A DNA stretch of 32,702 nucleotides, taken from the NCBI GenBank assembly GCA_903929195.1, contig CAIYTT010000225.1, positions 1-32,702 of the forward strand. The letters run 5' to 3'. A program made the position numbers and the translations under genes. The notes beneath the pieces are model-generated. The model did no database searches. It had not been told where the DNA came from and saw nothing but the letters and a program-made list of their open reading frames with translations. Positions 24,460 to 32,702 of this stretch are shown here, in pieces; within the stretch, counting starts at the first letter, position 1, and each line of letters opens with the position of its first letter. This DNA comes from an uncultured Bacteroidota bacterium (GTDB lineage: Bacteria; Bacteroidota; Bacteroidia; Chitinophagales; Chitinophagaceae).

Positions 24460-24776
24460 GTGAGGGATTATAACTACATACTTAAATTAATAAAAGATTC
24501 TGTTAAAACAGTTGAACCTGAAGCCACAGTGATATTATATGGTTCGTATGCCTGCGGTGTTTTAATGACGATTCTGATATTGACTTATTAATTCTTATTG
24601 ATAAAGACAAAATAAGTTATAATGATAGGGTAAGAATATCCTATCATTTATATGATATACAGTTTGATTGGGGTATCTTAATAAGTCCTATGTTGCTTTC
24701 AAAACAAAAATGGGAAGGAAAACAAATGGGTACACCATTTTATGAAAATGTAATTAATGAGGGCACCATTTTATGA
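24460..24776 (+). pseudogene. Frameshifted minimal nucleotidyltransferase (MNT) gene
   Basis: From a GTG at 24460 the frame reads VRDYNYILKLIKDS, then ILYGSYACG, typical of an MNT start. It then runs out of frame after GGTGTT near 24564. In the +1 frame it continues NDDSDIDLLILIDKDK to a stop at 24774-24776. Adding one T to the T run gives GSYACGVFNDDSDID, which restores the exact GSX10DXD spacing of the active site. The span of 317 bases is also one short of 106 codons. In addition, Arg of the usual GSxARG is Cys (TGC for CGC). Two lesions in the catalytic loop point to true decay, although a sequencing error could explain the frameshift alone. Confidence 0.85.
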
Positions 24777-24970
24777 ATAATAGTGAAAAGGCTAATTTAG
24801 TAAGCCATAAATTAAATAATGCTAAGAAAACTATTATTGAAGCAGAATTGATTATAAACCATAAAAAGTGGAATGCTGTAGTAAATAGAATTTATTATGC
24901 ATGCTTTTATGCTGTAAGTGCTTTATTAGCAAACAGTGAAGCTCATTCCCTATTCCTATTTCATTGTTGA
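24773..24970 (+). pseudogene. Truncated HEPN gene (partner of the broken MNT)
   Basis: The ATG at 24773 overlaps the stop of the MNT pseudogene by 4 bases, the usual coupling of such pairs. Residues 1-59 (MNNSEKANLVSHKLNNAKK, then INHKKWNAVVNRIYYACFYAVSALLAN) are a clear HEPN first half. The sequence then turns into LFLFHC and stops at 65, whereas HEPN partners are about 120-140 residues. The second half, which carries the conserved functional region, is missing and nothing like it is seen in the 150 bases before the next gene. Probably a deletion. Confidence 0.8.
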
Positions 24971-25120
24971 ATATTTGGACATTCGGAATTAATTTTATTT
25001 AGCTTAAATAATTACCATTTTCCGAAATATTTAATATTTGTAGCAAAATAACTCTAAACTTATTTTATTTTTTCAGGAATCCTGTAGAATGCTTATTTTT
25101 AACCCTTATAAATTAATTGC

Positions 25121-27091
25121 ATGGCAGTAAAAGAAAAAGGTAATAAAAAAGAAGCGATAAAAGAAACACCCAAAAAAGTAAATACTGCAGCTTCATTACC
25201 CAAGTATTCTATCTATCTTTTTCGCACACAGGCTATTATTTTGGCTATTATCGGTTTTATTTTTTATGCAAATTCTATTCCCAATCAATATGCTTTTGAC
25301 GACATGATGGCAATTGTTGACAATACCTATGTGCAGAAAGGTATGGAAGGTATTGGCGACATAATGACGCATGATGCCTACCAAAGCTATCTGGAACACA
25401 GAAATGGGAGTAATCAACTTGCAGGTGGGCGTTATAGACCTTTGTCGCTTATCACGTTTGCTATTGAGCAACAACTATTAGGTATTACCGATGAAGATAA
25501 TGCAAATAAAGGCAATATGGCAGCCGACAGAAGCCCGGAACTTGAAAAAAAGCTTGTGTTTGATATGCAAGTTCGGCATTTCATAAATGTTGTTTTATAT
25601 ATTATTTCATTGATTTTTTTATTGCAGTTTTTAAGAAAGGTCGTTTTCCCGGATATGCCTATCGTTGCTTTTTTAGCAGTATTGCTTTTTGCTATTCACC
25701 CAATACATACGGAAGTTGTAGCAAATGTAAAAAGCAGAGATGAAATTTTATCGGTACTATTTATCTCTCTTACATTTATAAAAGCTTTTAACTATAAAGA
25801 AAATAAGAAAATAATGGATATAATTTGGGCATGTGTTTTCTATTTTTTAGCCTTATTATCAAAAGAATACGCTGCAACTTTATTATTATTATTGCCTTTA
25901 TCTTTTTATATTTTTAATAAACAAAATGTCAAAAATAGTCTGCTAAGTACATTACCGTTTCTTATACCTTTTGCATTATATATATTATTAAGGCTGCCCA
26001 CAATTAGTTACGAGGGTGCAGAAGCCGAAAAGAACATAATGAATAATCCCTATTTTCTTGCTACAGGAGTTCAAAAGTTTGCATCTGAAATAACCGTTTT
26101 ACTTAATTATATAAAATTGCTTTTTGTACCACAGCCCTTAATTGCAGATTACTCTTATAAACAAATTCCTTATACTAACATTGCCAATCCTGTTTTTTGG
26201 TTATCTCTTTTAGTACATCTAAGTATGCTTGCAGCTATGGTATTATTAATAAAAAGAAGGCATTTTGCCGGATTTGCAATTGCTTTTTATTTAATAAACC
26301 TTGCATTGGTATCTAATATTTTTTTTAATATAGGTGCGCCAATGGGCGAAAGGCTTATTTATCATTCTTCTATTGGTTTTTGTATGCTTATTGCTTGGTT
26401 ATTATTTATAGGTATTCAGCATCTTAATTCTAAAAAAATAGGGGCAACTGTTTTAACGGTAATTATGAGTTGTCTAACAATAGTATCTGCTTATTTAACC
26501 ATAACTCGCAATCCTGATTGGAAAAATAATAATACACTCTTTTTAACAGACGTTAAGAAAGCACCCAATAGTTTTTTAATAAATGTAAATGCAGGTGCTG
26601 CTTGTATGATGTTGGCAAAAAAAGTAGGGGAGGGGCAAGAAAGAAAAGAATGGTTTGATAAAGCTATCTATTATTTTTCTAAAACAATAGAAATAGACCC
26701 GCAGCATTATTTTGCCTATTTAAATAGGGGCTTATGCGAATTTAATATGGGTTATCAGGGTAAAGCATTAACAGACTGGGACACAGTAAGGAAATATACC
26801 CCACAGCAAGTAAATTTGGACCGATATTTGGAAATAGCATCAAAATATTTTTTTGCTATGGGTAATAAATATGAGCAATCTAACCAGTTAGACTCCTCCA
26901 TTTATTGTTATAAAAGAGGTGTTGAGGCAAATCCGAATGTAGGCGAAATGTGGTATAATTTAGGACATAATTACTTTATTAAGGGCAATTATCACGATGC
27001 TTGTATAGCACTTGTAAATGCAGTAAAAATGTTACCCAATCGCCCGGATATAAAAGTGTTTTACGAGCAGGTAAAAGCCTTAGATAAATAG
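25121..27091 (+). CDS. TMTC-like GT-C membrane protein with C-terminal TPRs
   Basis: A 656-residue protein with about ten membrane segments. It carries the hallmarks of TMTC/DUF1736 proteins. The first luminal/periplasmic loop has the FDD motif (YAFDDMM, Asp60-Asp61), followed by RYRPLSL at 104-110. FAIHPIHTEVVANVKSRDEILS follows at about 190-211. The last 160 residues are soluble TPR-like helices (EIDPQHYFAYLNRGLCEFNMGYQGKA; PNVGEMWYNLGHNYFIKGNYHDA). Eukaryotic TMTCs are O-mannosyltransferases; bacterial relatives are probably GT-C glycosyltransferases using polyprenyl-linked sugars, but the substrate is unknown. The Lys-rich N-terminus is cytoplasmic. The TerC gene follows after 39 bases in the same direction. 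Confidence 0.85.
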   Translation: MAVKEKGNKKEAIKETPKKVNTAASLPKYSIYLFRTQAIILAIIGFIFYANSIPNQYAFDDMMAIVDNTYVQKGMEGIGDIMTHDAYQSYLEHRNGSNQLAGGRYRPLSLITFAIEQQLLGITDEDNANKGNMAADRSPELEKKLVFDMQVRHFINVVLYIISLIFLLQFLRKVVFPDMPIVAFLAVLLFAIHPIHTEVVANVKSRDEILSVLFISLTFIKAFNYKENKKIMDIIWACVFYFLALLSKEYAATLLLLLPLSFYIFNKQNVKNSLLSTLPFLIPFALYILLRLPTISYEGAEAEKNIMNNPYFLATGVQKFASEITVLLNYIKLLFVPQPLIADYSYKQIPYTNIANPVFWLSLLVHLSMLAAMVLLIKRRHFAGFAIAFYLINLALVSNIFFNIGAPMGERLIYHSSIGFCMLIAWLLFIGIQHLNSKKIGATVLTVIMSCLTIVSAYLTITRNPDWKNNNTLFLTDVKKAPNSFLINVNAGAACMMLAKKVGEGQERKEWFDKAIYYFSKTIEIDPQHYFAYLNRGLCEFNMGYQGKALTDWDTVRKYTPQQVNLDRYLEIASKYFFAMGNKYEQSNQLDSSIYCYKRGVEANPNVGEMWYNLGHNYFIKGNYHDACIALVNAVKMLPNRPDIKVFYEQVKALDK

Positions 27092-27130
27092 TATTTTGGT
27101 ATATAATGAAGTAGAAAAGGAGTATATAAA

Positions 27131-27910
27131 ATGAATTTTGATTTTAATGGAATCCAAGTACTTATTGCAGACATTTTTAAAAACCCTGTTGCATCGTTAT
27201 TTGTAATAGGAAATTTAATAATTATAGAAAGTTTATTATCTGTAGATAATGCTGCCGTATTAGCAACCATGGTAATGGATTTGCCGGCAAAACAACGTAA
27301 AAAGGCTTTGAGCTATGGTATAATAGGTGCCTATTTATTTAGAGGATTAAGTTTGATTTTTGCTTCTTTCTTGGTGCGTATATGGTGGTTAAAGCCAATT
27401 GGAGGTATCTATCTTCTTTTTTTAGTTTACAAATGGTGTAAAGAAAAATACACAATAAAGAAAAGTAAAAAGAACCCCGAAGATTCTAATTGGCTTTATA
27501 AAGCTACAGTTGGTAAAATAGGGGTTTTATGGGCTTCCATTTTATCTATAGAGCTTATGGATTTAGCTTTTTCTATTGATAATGTATTTGCAGCAGTTGC
27601 ATTTTCTAAAAATATAGTATTAATAATATGTGGCGTGTTTATTGGTATTTTGGCAATGCGGTTTGTAGCACAGATTTTTGTAAAATTAATGGAAAAATAT
27701 ACTTTTCTAGAAGGGTGTGCTTATTTGGTTATTGGTTTATTAGGTATAAAATTATCAATATCTGTAATAACACATTTTTCACCTGAATCAGCTTTATCTT
27801 TATTCTTAGAAAGTAATACTGCTGATGTGGCAACTTCTTTAGGTACATTAATTATATTTATACTGCCTTTTTTAAGCAGCATTTTATTTAATTTCCCAAG
27901 GCAGAAATAA
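27131..27910 (+). CDS. TerC family integral membrane protein
   Basis: A 259-residue inner-membrane protein with about seven segments. The two family motifs are present: IIESLLSVDNAAVLATMV (Glu33, Asp39) and SIELMDLAFSIDNVFAAV (Glu141, Asp144, Asp150). These acidic residues lie in membrane helices and are thought to bind metal. TerC relatives take part in tellurite resistance, and some export manganese to load exported enzymes. No tellurite genes are nearby, so a metal-export role is more likely; this is inference. It ends 12 bases from the convergent usp gene. Confidence 0.9.
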   Translation: MNFDFNGIQVLIADIFKNPVASLFVIGNLIIIESLLSVDNAAVLATMVMDLPAKQRKKALSYGIIGAYLFRGLSLIFASFLVRIWWLKPIGGIYLLFLVYKWCKEKYTIKKSKKNPEDSNWLYKATVGKIGVLWASILSIELMDLAFSIDNVFAAVAFSKNIVLIICGVFIGILAMRFVAQIFVKLMEKYTFLEGCAYLVIGLLGIKLSISVITHFSPESALSLFLESNTADVATSLGTLIIFILPFLSSILFNFPRQK

Positions 27911-27922
27911 GTATAGAATTAA

Positions 27923-28345
27923 CTATTTTACAGCTTCTTTTGGTATTACCAAAACAGGTTTAGTGCTTGTTCTTAATAGATGTTTAGCAACACTACCCAA
28001 TAATGTAGAATTATAAATGCTGGTGCTATGGCTACCAATTATAAGTAAGTCATATTGAGACTGTTCTAATATTTCATCTATTTTCTGCCTGGGAATACCA
28101 TATTCTTCAATGTATTTAATTTTATTGCCTAAATACTTTATAGATAATTGTTTTAAATATTTGCCGTCAGTCATAACTTCTTCTTGTTGTTCAACGCCAT
28201 TACCGTTGCCAAAAGAAAAGAACATTTCATCAATAATATGTATTACAGACACCTCGTAATCTTTATACGATTTCAAGATTGATTGTATAGTAGTAAGAAA
28301 TTTATCTGTAAAAGAAGAATAATCAAGACAAATAATAATATGCAT
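27923..28345 (-). CDS. Universal stress protein (UspA family)
   Basis: From the ATG at 28345 the product is 140 residues starting MHIIICLDYSSFTDKFL, the usual Usp first strand. The frame is open to 28441, but that adds 32 unrelated residues. The C-terminal nucleotide-binding region reads LLIIGSHSTSIYNSTLLGSVAKHLLRTSTKPVLVIP, matching the Gx2Gx9G(S/T)-like pattern in part: the second Gly of GxxG is Ser, so ATP binding may be weak. Usp proteins are cytoplasmic and stress induced. TATCTTTA upstream on the minus strand is a one-mismatch -7 box. Confidence 0.9.
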   Translation of the reverse strand: MHIIICLDYSSFTDKFLTTIQSILKSYKDYEVSVIHIIDEMFFSFGNGNGVEQQEEVMTDGKYLKQLSIKYLGNKIKYIEEYGIPRQKIDEILEQSQYDLLIIGSHSTSIYNSTLLGSVAKHLLRTSTKPVLVIPKEAVK

Positions 28346-28609
28346 ATTTTTTTTTGTCAAAACTAAAGATAGATATAACATATAAAAATGATTGAAATCA
28401 GGAAATAGAATGACATTCATTAGCATAATAATATTATACATATTAAATATAATATTAATGTTATTTTAGTTGTACATTTTTTACATTTATTTAATTTAAT
28501 ATAAAAGCAATGTATGATTTTTTGCAAGTTTATTTTCTTATAATATTACCTAAATTCTGTTAAAAGGTAGTAAGTTTACAGTAAAATATAAAAACACGAC
28601 TGAAAATAT

Positions 28610-30238
28610 ATGAATTTAGAAACGAATAAAAATGATGATGCAATGCGATTGGCAATTAGCCAATTAAAACAAAGACATGGGGTAGTGGCATTAGGCGGAG
28701 GTAAAAAAAGTATTGAAAAGGCACATGAAAAAGGAAAATTGACGCCAAGAGAAAGAATACAATATTTGATAGATAAAGGAAGTGTATTTTCTGAAATAGG
28801 TTCGTTTGCTGGTTACGAAATGTATAAAGAACATGGCGGTTGTCCTGCCGGTGGTACTGTTGCCGGTTTAGGGTATGTATGTGGCAGACAATGTGTTATA
28901 GTGGCTAACGATAATACAGTTAAAGCCGGTGCGTGGTTTCCGATTACCGGAAAGAAAAATTTGCGAATGCAGGAAATTGCAATGGAAAATCATTTGCCCA
29001 TTATTTATTTAGTAGATAGTGCCGGTGTTTATTTACCTATGCAAGACGAAATTTTTCCGGATAAAGAACATTTTGGCAGAATATTTAGAAATAATGCACA
29101 AATGAGTGCAATGGGTATTACACAAATTGCTGCCGTTATGGGTAGTTGTGTTGCCGGTGGTGCTTATTTACCAATTATGAGCGATGAGACATTAATGGTT
29201 GAAGGTAATGGTTCTATTTTTCTTGCAGGTCCCTATCTCGTAAAAGCAGCAATTGGCGAAGACGCAGATTTACAAGCACTTGGTGGTGCTAAAATGCATA
29301 CGGAAGTAAGTGGTATTGCTGATTATAAATTTGATACCGAACAAGAATGTATAGACCAAGTACGCAGAATTATAGATAAAATAGGGGAGCAACCTCTGCA
29401 AGGTTATAGTAGAACAAAACCGGAAATGCCCTTATTTGATGCTAAAGATATATATGGAATTATTAGTATGCTTAACAATAAGCAATTTGATGTGGTTGAT
29501 GTTATTAAATGTTTTGTTGATAAATCTGAATTTGATGAATTTAAAGAAGATTACGGTAAAACAATCGTTTGCGGGTATGCTAGGGTTGATGGTTGGGCTG
29601 TGGGTATAGTAGCCAATCAACGGAAAATTGTAAAAAGCGGTAAAGGAGAAATGCAAATGGGTGGCGTAATTTATAATGATAGTGCAGACAAAGCTGCTCG
29701 TTTTATTATGAATTGTAATCAGAAGAAAATACCTTTAGTGTTTTTGCAAGATGTTACTGGCTTTATGGTAGGTAGCCGTAGCGAACAATCCGGTATAATT
29801 AAAGATGGTGCGAAATTAGTAAATGCAGTTGCAAATTCGGTAGTACCAAAAATTACGATAGTAATTGGCAATTCTTATGGAGCAGGTAATTATGCTATGT
29901 GTGGTAAAGCTTATGACCCAAGATTTATTTATGCTTGGCCGAATGCAAGAATAGCAGTAATGGGTGGCGAGCAGGCAGCAAAAACTTTATTGCAAATACA
30001 AGTTGCTGCACTAAAAGCCAAAGGTGAAATTATAGACCCTGAAAAAGAAAAAATATTATTATCCGAAATTACCGAGCGTTATAATACACAAACTTCACCC
30101 TATTATGCAGCTGCAAGATTATGGGTTGACGAAATTATAGACCCGGCTGAAACAAGAAATGTTATTTCGCAAGGTATAAATGCAGCAAATCACAGCCAAA
30201 CACATAAAGAATTTAAAATGGGTGTGTTTCAAGTATAA
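28610..30238 (+). CDS. Acyl-CoA carboxylase carboxyltransferase (beta) subunit, MCC/PCC type
   Basis: A 542-residue subunit that transfers CO2 from carboxybiotin to an acyl-CoA. It has an N- and a C-terminal crotonase-like half. The N-half has GKLTPRERIQYLIDKGS, then PIIYLVDSAGVYLPMQDEIFPD and NGSIFLAGPYLVKAAIGEDAD. The C-half has GVIYNDSADKAARFI, VFLQDVTGFMVGSRSEQSGIIKDGAK, then YAMCGKAYDPRF and WPNARIAVMGGEQAA. The SIFLAGP..V segment and VGSRSEQSGI favour methylcrotonoyl-CoA carboxylase over propionyl-CoA carboxylase, but the substrate is not certain. No biotin carboxylase or biotin carrier gene is in the window. Together with hpd/hmgA it suggests amino-acid catabolism. Confidence 0.92.
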   Translation: MNLETNKNDDAMRLAISQLKQRHGVVALGGGKKSIEKAHEKGKLTPRERIQYLIDKGSVFSEIGSFAGYEMYKEHGGCPAGGTVAGLGYVCGRQCVIVANDNTVKAGAWFPITGKKNLRMQEIAMENHLPIIYLVDSAGVYLPMQDEIFPDKEHFGRIFRNNAQMSAMGITQIAAVMGSCVAGGAYLPIMSDETLMVEGNGSIFLAGPYLVKAAIGEDADLQALGGAKMHTEVSGIADYKFDTEQECIDQVRRIIDKIGEQPLQGYSRTKPEMPLFDAKDIYGIISMLNNKQFDVVDVIKCFVDKSEFDEFKEDYGKTIVCGYARVDGWAVGIVANQRKIVKSGKGEMQMGGVIYNDSADKAARFIMNCNQKKIPLVFLQDVTGFMVGSRSEQSGIIKDGAKLVNAVANSVVPKITIVIGNSYGAGNYAMCGKAYDPRFIYAWPNARIAVMGGEQAAKTLLQIQVAALKAKGEIIDPEKEKILLSEITERYNTQTSPYYAAARLWVDEIIDPAETRNVISQGINAANHSQTHKEFKMGVFQV

Positions 30239-30251
30239 TAATATTGTGTTT

Positions 30252-30287
30252 ATAGTTTATTTATTGAAAAATAGTTTATTTATTGAA
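30252..30287. repeat. Perfect tandem 17-nt direct repeat upstream of the MgtC-family gene
   Basis: ATAGTTTATTTATTGAA occurs at 30252-30268 and again at 30271-30287, separated by two A residues (period 19, close to two helical turns). It lies 45 bases before the MgtC-family start and 14 bases after the carboxylase stop, where an operator would be expected. AT-rich slippage is an alternative origin. Confidence 0.75.
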
Positions 30288-30332
30288 TTGTAATAATAGT
30301 ACACTTTGATAATTTAATAAAAATAATGTATA

Positions 30333-30965
30333 ATGAATATTCCTGATACTCTTATTGCAAAACTTTTATTAGCACTGCTATTAGGTGGTGCTATTGGTAT
30401 TGAAAGAGAGTTAAGGAGTAAGTCGGCAGGATTTAGAACAATTATATTAATTTGTTTGGGTGCTACCTTATTTACTATTTTATCTAAATATATTGGTGCT
30501 GCTTCGCCCGACAGAATAGCATCGAATGTTGTGGTAGGTATAGGTTTTATAGGTGCAGGTGTTATTTTTAGAAGCGAAAAAGGAATTAGTGGTATTACAA
30601 CTGCTGCATCTATATGGCTTACCGCTGCAGTAGGTATGGGTATAGGCTGCGGTTATTACGAAGCCTCTATTTTAGGTTGTATTTTAGTTTTATTGGTTTT
30701 ATTTCTCTTTTCTTTTTTTGATAAATTTTTAGATAAACTAAACCAATTACGCGAGTATAAAATAACTTATACCTATCAAAATAAACATCAACATAAATAC
30801 GATAATAAGATTAATGAATTTAATCTTAAAATAATAAATCGTTCTTTAAATAAAAATGGGGTTATTATTACTTGTAGTTGGGTAGTAACCGGTAAAGAAA
30901 GTAATCATCATTTGTTTATAGACTATTTATTAAATGATAATAGTATTTCTGATTTTGATTTTTAA
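30333..30965 (+). CDS. MgtC/SapB family membrane protein
   Basis: A 210-residue protein. The N-terminal membrane domain has the family marks GGAIGIERELRSKSAGFRT (residues 18-36) and VVVGIGFIGAGVIFR (67-81), followed by ISGITTAASIWLTAAVGMGIG and two more segments. The last 70 residues, after YKITYTYQNKH, form a soluble ACT-like domain. MgtC proteins are linked to survival in low magnesium and to modulation of membrane ATPase activity. No magnesium transporter gene is adjacent. It is followed after 20 bases by an unrecognised membrane protein gene. Confidence 0.9.
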   Translation: MNIPDTLIAKLLLALLLGGAIGIERELRSKSAGFRTIILICLGATLFTILSKYIGAASPDRIASNVVVGIGFIGAGVIFRSEKGISGITTAASIWLTAAVGMGIGCGYYEASILGCILVLLVLFLFSFFDKFLDKLNQLREYKITYTYQNKHQHKYDNKINEFNLKIINRSLNKNGVIITCSWVVTGKESNHHLFIDYLLNDNSISDFDF

Positions 30966-30985
30966 TTAATAAATTATTTTAAAAT

Positions 30986-31642
30986 ATGAATGGACAGTAT
31001 ATCTATTTATTAGTATTGCTCTTATTTTTAGTTGTAATTATTTTTTTACAAAAAAAATATCATCTTTTAGCAGATTCAGGAATAAATGCCGCAAATAGAG
31101 CGTACAGCTTGTCTCGTACACAATTAGTTTGGTGGTCTTATATTGTTTTAAGCACTATTGTTGCCATAGTAATAGGCAGTGGTAAATTACCTAAATTATC
31201 AGAATCTACTTTGGTATTGTTAGGTATTGGTGCGTTAACTACCATTTCTTCAAGATTAACAGATATATCGGATGATAAAAAGGCGGCAGGTAACGGTACA
31301 ACAGCACAAATAAGTAGAAACGATAGTACCGGCAATTTCTTTTTAGATATATTGTCTGATAATGAAGGCGTAAGTATTCATAGGTTACAGTCAGTGGTTT
31401 TTAATCTTGTATTTGGTATTTGGTTTATGTATAAAGTAATGATTGAAATAAAAGGTATATCTCCAGATATAACAGGCATAAATCACATGATTCCAAATTT
31501 TGATAAAAGTAATTTAATAATGATGGGTATAAGTTCGGGCACTTATATAGCTTTAAAGACTACCGAAAATGCACATTTAACACAAGCTGTAACAAATAAA
31601 GAAGCACAAGCAACTGATACAACAACAAATACAAATAGTTGA
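30986..31642 (+). CDS. Hypothetical membrane protein
   Basis: A 218-residue protein not recognised. It has an N-terminal segment (IYLLVLLLFLVVIIFLQ), a second (LVWWSYIVLSTIVAIVIGSG), a third (TLVLLGIGALTTISS), and a fourth (VVFNLVFGIWFMYKVMIE). A late hydrophobic part is NLIMMGISSGTYIALK. Conserved-looking blocks are SLSRTQLVWWSYI and ILSDNEGVSIHRLQSVVFN. It ends in a Thr/Asn-rich tail. It is 20 bases behind the MgtC gene and probably co-transcribed, so a link to magnesium or envelope homeostasis is possible but unproven. Confidence 0.72.
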   Translation: MNGQYIYLLVLLLFLVVIIFLQKKYHLLADSGINAANRAYSLSRTQLVWWSYIVLSTIVAIVIGSGKLPKLSESTLVLLGIGALTTISSRLTDISDDKKAAGNGTTAQISRNDSTGNFFLDILSDNEGVSIHRLQSVVFNLVFGIWFMYKVMIEIKGISPDITGINHMIPNFDKSNLIMMGISSGTYIALKTTENAHLTQAVTNKEAQATDTTTNTNS

Positions 31643-31729
31643 TATTTTATTTACATGCAAAATTTATTTATTCGTACAACAAATAAAATAAATAATTTAT
31701 TTATTGTTATATAGAGTATTCAAGTAATC

Positions 31730-31758
31730 AAGTTTAAGTTATCATTAAGTTTAAGTTA
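31730..31758. repeat. 12-nt direct repeat upstream of the NlpC/P60 gene
   Basis: AAGTTTAAGTTA at 31730-31741 is repeated exactly at 31747-31758 with a 17-base period. It lies about 80-110 bases before the NlpC/P60 start, in a gene-free gap of about 200 bases that also holds a 19-base A/T palindrome near 31687-31705. Possibly an operator; could be chance in AT-rich DNA. Confidence 0.6.
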
Positions 31759-31839
31759 AATCTCATAAAAATGATGCTTCACACGTATTAAATCATTGGT
31801 TATTAAGTATATTATGATTATTATTGCAGCTTAAATTAC

Positions 31840-32547
31840 ATGCCAATGATGAAAAAACTACAAAAATTATCTACTGCATGTTTGCTGGTTATTCTTTTTC
31901 TTGTTAGTTGCCACACAACAGATAAGGTGGTTACAAAATCAAATTATCGCAAACCGAAATTTATTGATGACATTTATTTAGGTGGGCATAATAAAAACAA
32001 TGTTACTGAAAACGGTGTTGACAACCAACATGTGTATGCATCTGAAAGACGAAATTATAATACTATAAACGGAGTAGAGCCGCAGACACCTAATGCAAAG
32101 ATAAATCCCGCTGAATCGAATACACTTAAAGAAAAATATGCAGTTATTTTGGGCGTTTTGTCAAAGCAAATAACAAACTATTCTTTATATAAATTTATTG
32201 ATGAATGGTATGGTGTTGCTTATAGATTAGGCGGTAGTACCAAAAATGGAATTGATTGTTCGGCATTTGCACAAAAGCTATATAGTGAAGTTTATGGTGT
32301 AGATTTATTCCGCACAGCTTTTGAACAATCTACTACTTGTATTCCTATAAAAGATATAAAAGAAGCAGTTGAAGGTGATTTAATATTTTTTCATACCCGT
32401 GGCAGCAGGGTTTCACATGTTGGCATCTATCTTATGAATGATTTCTTTGTTCATGCCTCCTCCTCACAAGGTATTGTTATCAGTAGTTTGAATGACGAAT
32501 ACTGGCATGAGAAATTTTCTAGCGTAGGCAGACTACCAAGAGGGTAG
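31840..32547 (+). CDS. NlpC/P60 family lipoprotein peptidase
   Basis: A 235-residue envelope protein. The lipobox LVSC places the lipidated Cys at 24. A disordered Asn/Thr-rich linker leads to the NlpC/P60 domain at about 115-235. The catalytic triad is visible: Cys140 in GIDCSAFAQ, His193 in VSHVGIYL and His205 in FVHASSS. Such enzymes cut peptidoglycan stem peptides (gamma-D-Glu to diamino acid) during remodelling. The product starts MPMMKK; Met3 or Met4 are also possible starts with little effect. It is alone after a gap and has no partner gene in the window; the last 155 bases of the window hold no gene. Confidence 0.92.
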   Translation: MPMMKKLQKLSTACLLVILFLVSCHTTDKVVTKSNYRKPKFIDDIYLGGHNKNNVTENGVDNQHVYASERRNYNTINGVEPQTPNAKINPAESNTLKEKYAVILGVLSKQITNYSLYKFIDEWYGVAYRLGGSTKNGIDCSAFAQKLYSEVYGVDLFRTAFEQSTTCIPIKDIKEAVEGDLIFFHTRGSRVSHVGIYLMNDFFVHASSSQGIVISSLNDEYWHEKFSSVGRLPRG

Positions 32548-32702
32548 TAGTGTATATTTTTGTGTTTTTAATTTTTTGTGTTATAGTATTATTTTTTTCC
32601 TGATTTCTTTATTGATTCTATCATTATTAAATATATTTTTAGTATTATTTTTTTTCTTGAATATAAATATCCCAATATACATTTATTATTTTAAATTTAA
32701 TA

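Noticed and set aside
28346-28441. Upstream start for the universal stress protein
   Set aside because: It adds 32 unrelated residues; Usp proteins begin at the MHIIICLDYS strand.
1-32702. CRISPR array, tRNA or rRNA genes, complete insertion sequence
   Set aside because: I looked for regular direct repeats with spacers, T-loop GTTCRANNC patterns and terminal inverted repeats around transposase-like genes. None met the standard; the Rpn gene has no terminal repeats.

Overview
The window is a chromosomal segment of an AT-rich Bacteroidota bacterium, most likely near the Chitinophagaceae/Sphingobacteriia. The evidence is the gene families (DUF885 lipoprotein peptidase, DUF6452/DUF6048-type pair, PorT-like barrels, an lmo0937/CsbD stress cluster, TMTC-like GT-C protein), lipoprotein signals ending in xxSC or xxGC, weak Shine-Dalgarno signals, and several matches to the Bacteroidota -7 box TAnnTTTG. 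No rRNA, tRNA, CRISPR array or complete insertion sequence was found.

Left part (1-9880): the N-terminus of a secreted protein cut by the window edge, mtgA, a DUF885 lipoprotein, a short lipoprotein, and thrS with a structured leader. After thrS, where infC would commonly lie, there is instead a two-gene unit: a DUF3696-like AAA ATPase and a PIN-domain protein. This is the strongest candidate for an undescribed (probably defence) system. A NIP-like aquaporin and mnmA follow.

Middle (9990-19273): tyrosine catabolism genes hpd and hmgA on the minus strand with an Rpn-family PD-(D/E)XK nuclease between them. Next comes a plus-strand run of pheT, a coiled-coil protein, a DUF6452-like lipoprotein and a DUF6048-like protein with overlapping reading frames, then a PH-domain membrane protein and a membrane-anchored VOC protein.

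Stress block (19357-22015): six small minus-strand genes (CsbD, coiled-coil lipoprotein, two outer-membrane barrels, a 51-aa lmo0937-type membrane peptide and a tail-anchored periplasmic protein) that look like one envelope-stress cluster.

Accessory block (22016-24970): a G-rich islet, palindromic repeats, an intact MNT-HEPN (MntA/HepT-like) pair, a secreted protein, and a second MNT-HEPN pair that is decaying. The decayed pair has a one-base deletion and an Arg-to-Cys change in the nucleotidyltransferase active site, and its HEPN gene is cut short. This is the most plastic part of the window.

Right part (25121-32547): a TMTC-like GT-C/TPR membrane protein, a TerC-family exporter, a universal stress protein, an acyl-CoA carboxylase carboxyltransferase subunit, an MgtC-family protein, an unrecognised membrane protein and an NlpC/P60 lipoprotein. 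Perfect short tandem repeats lie upstream of the MgtC and NlpC/P60 genes.
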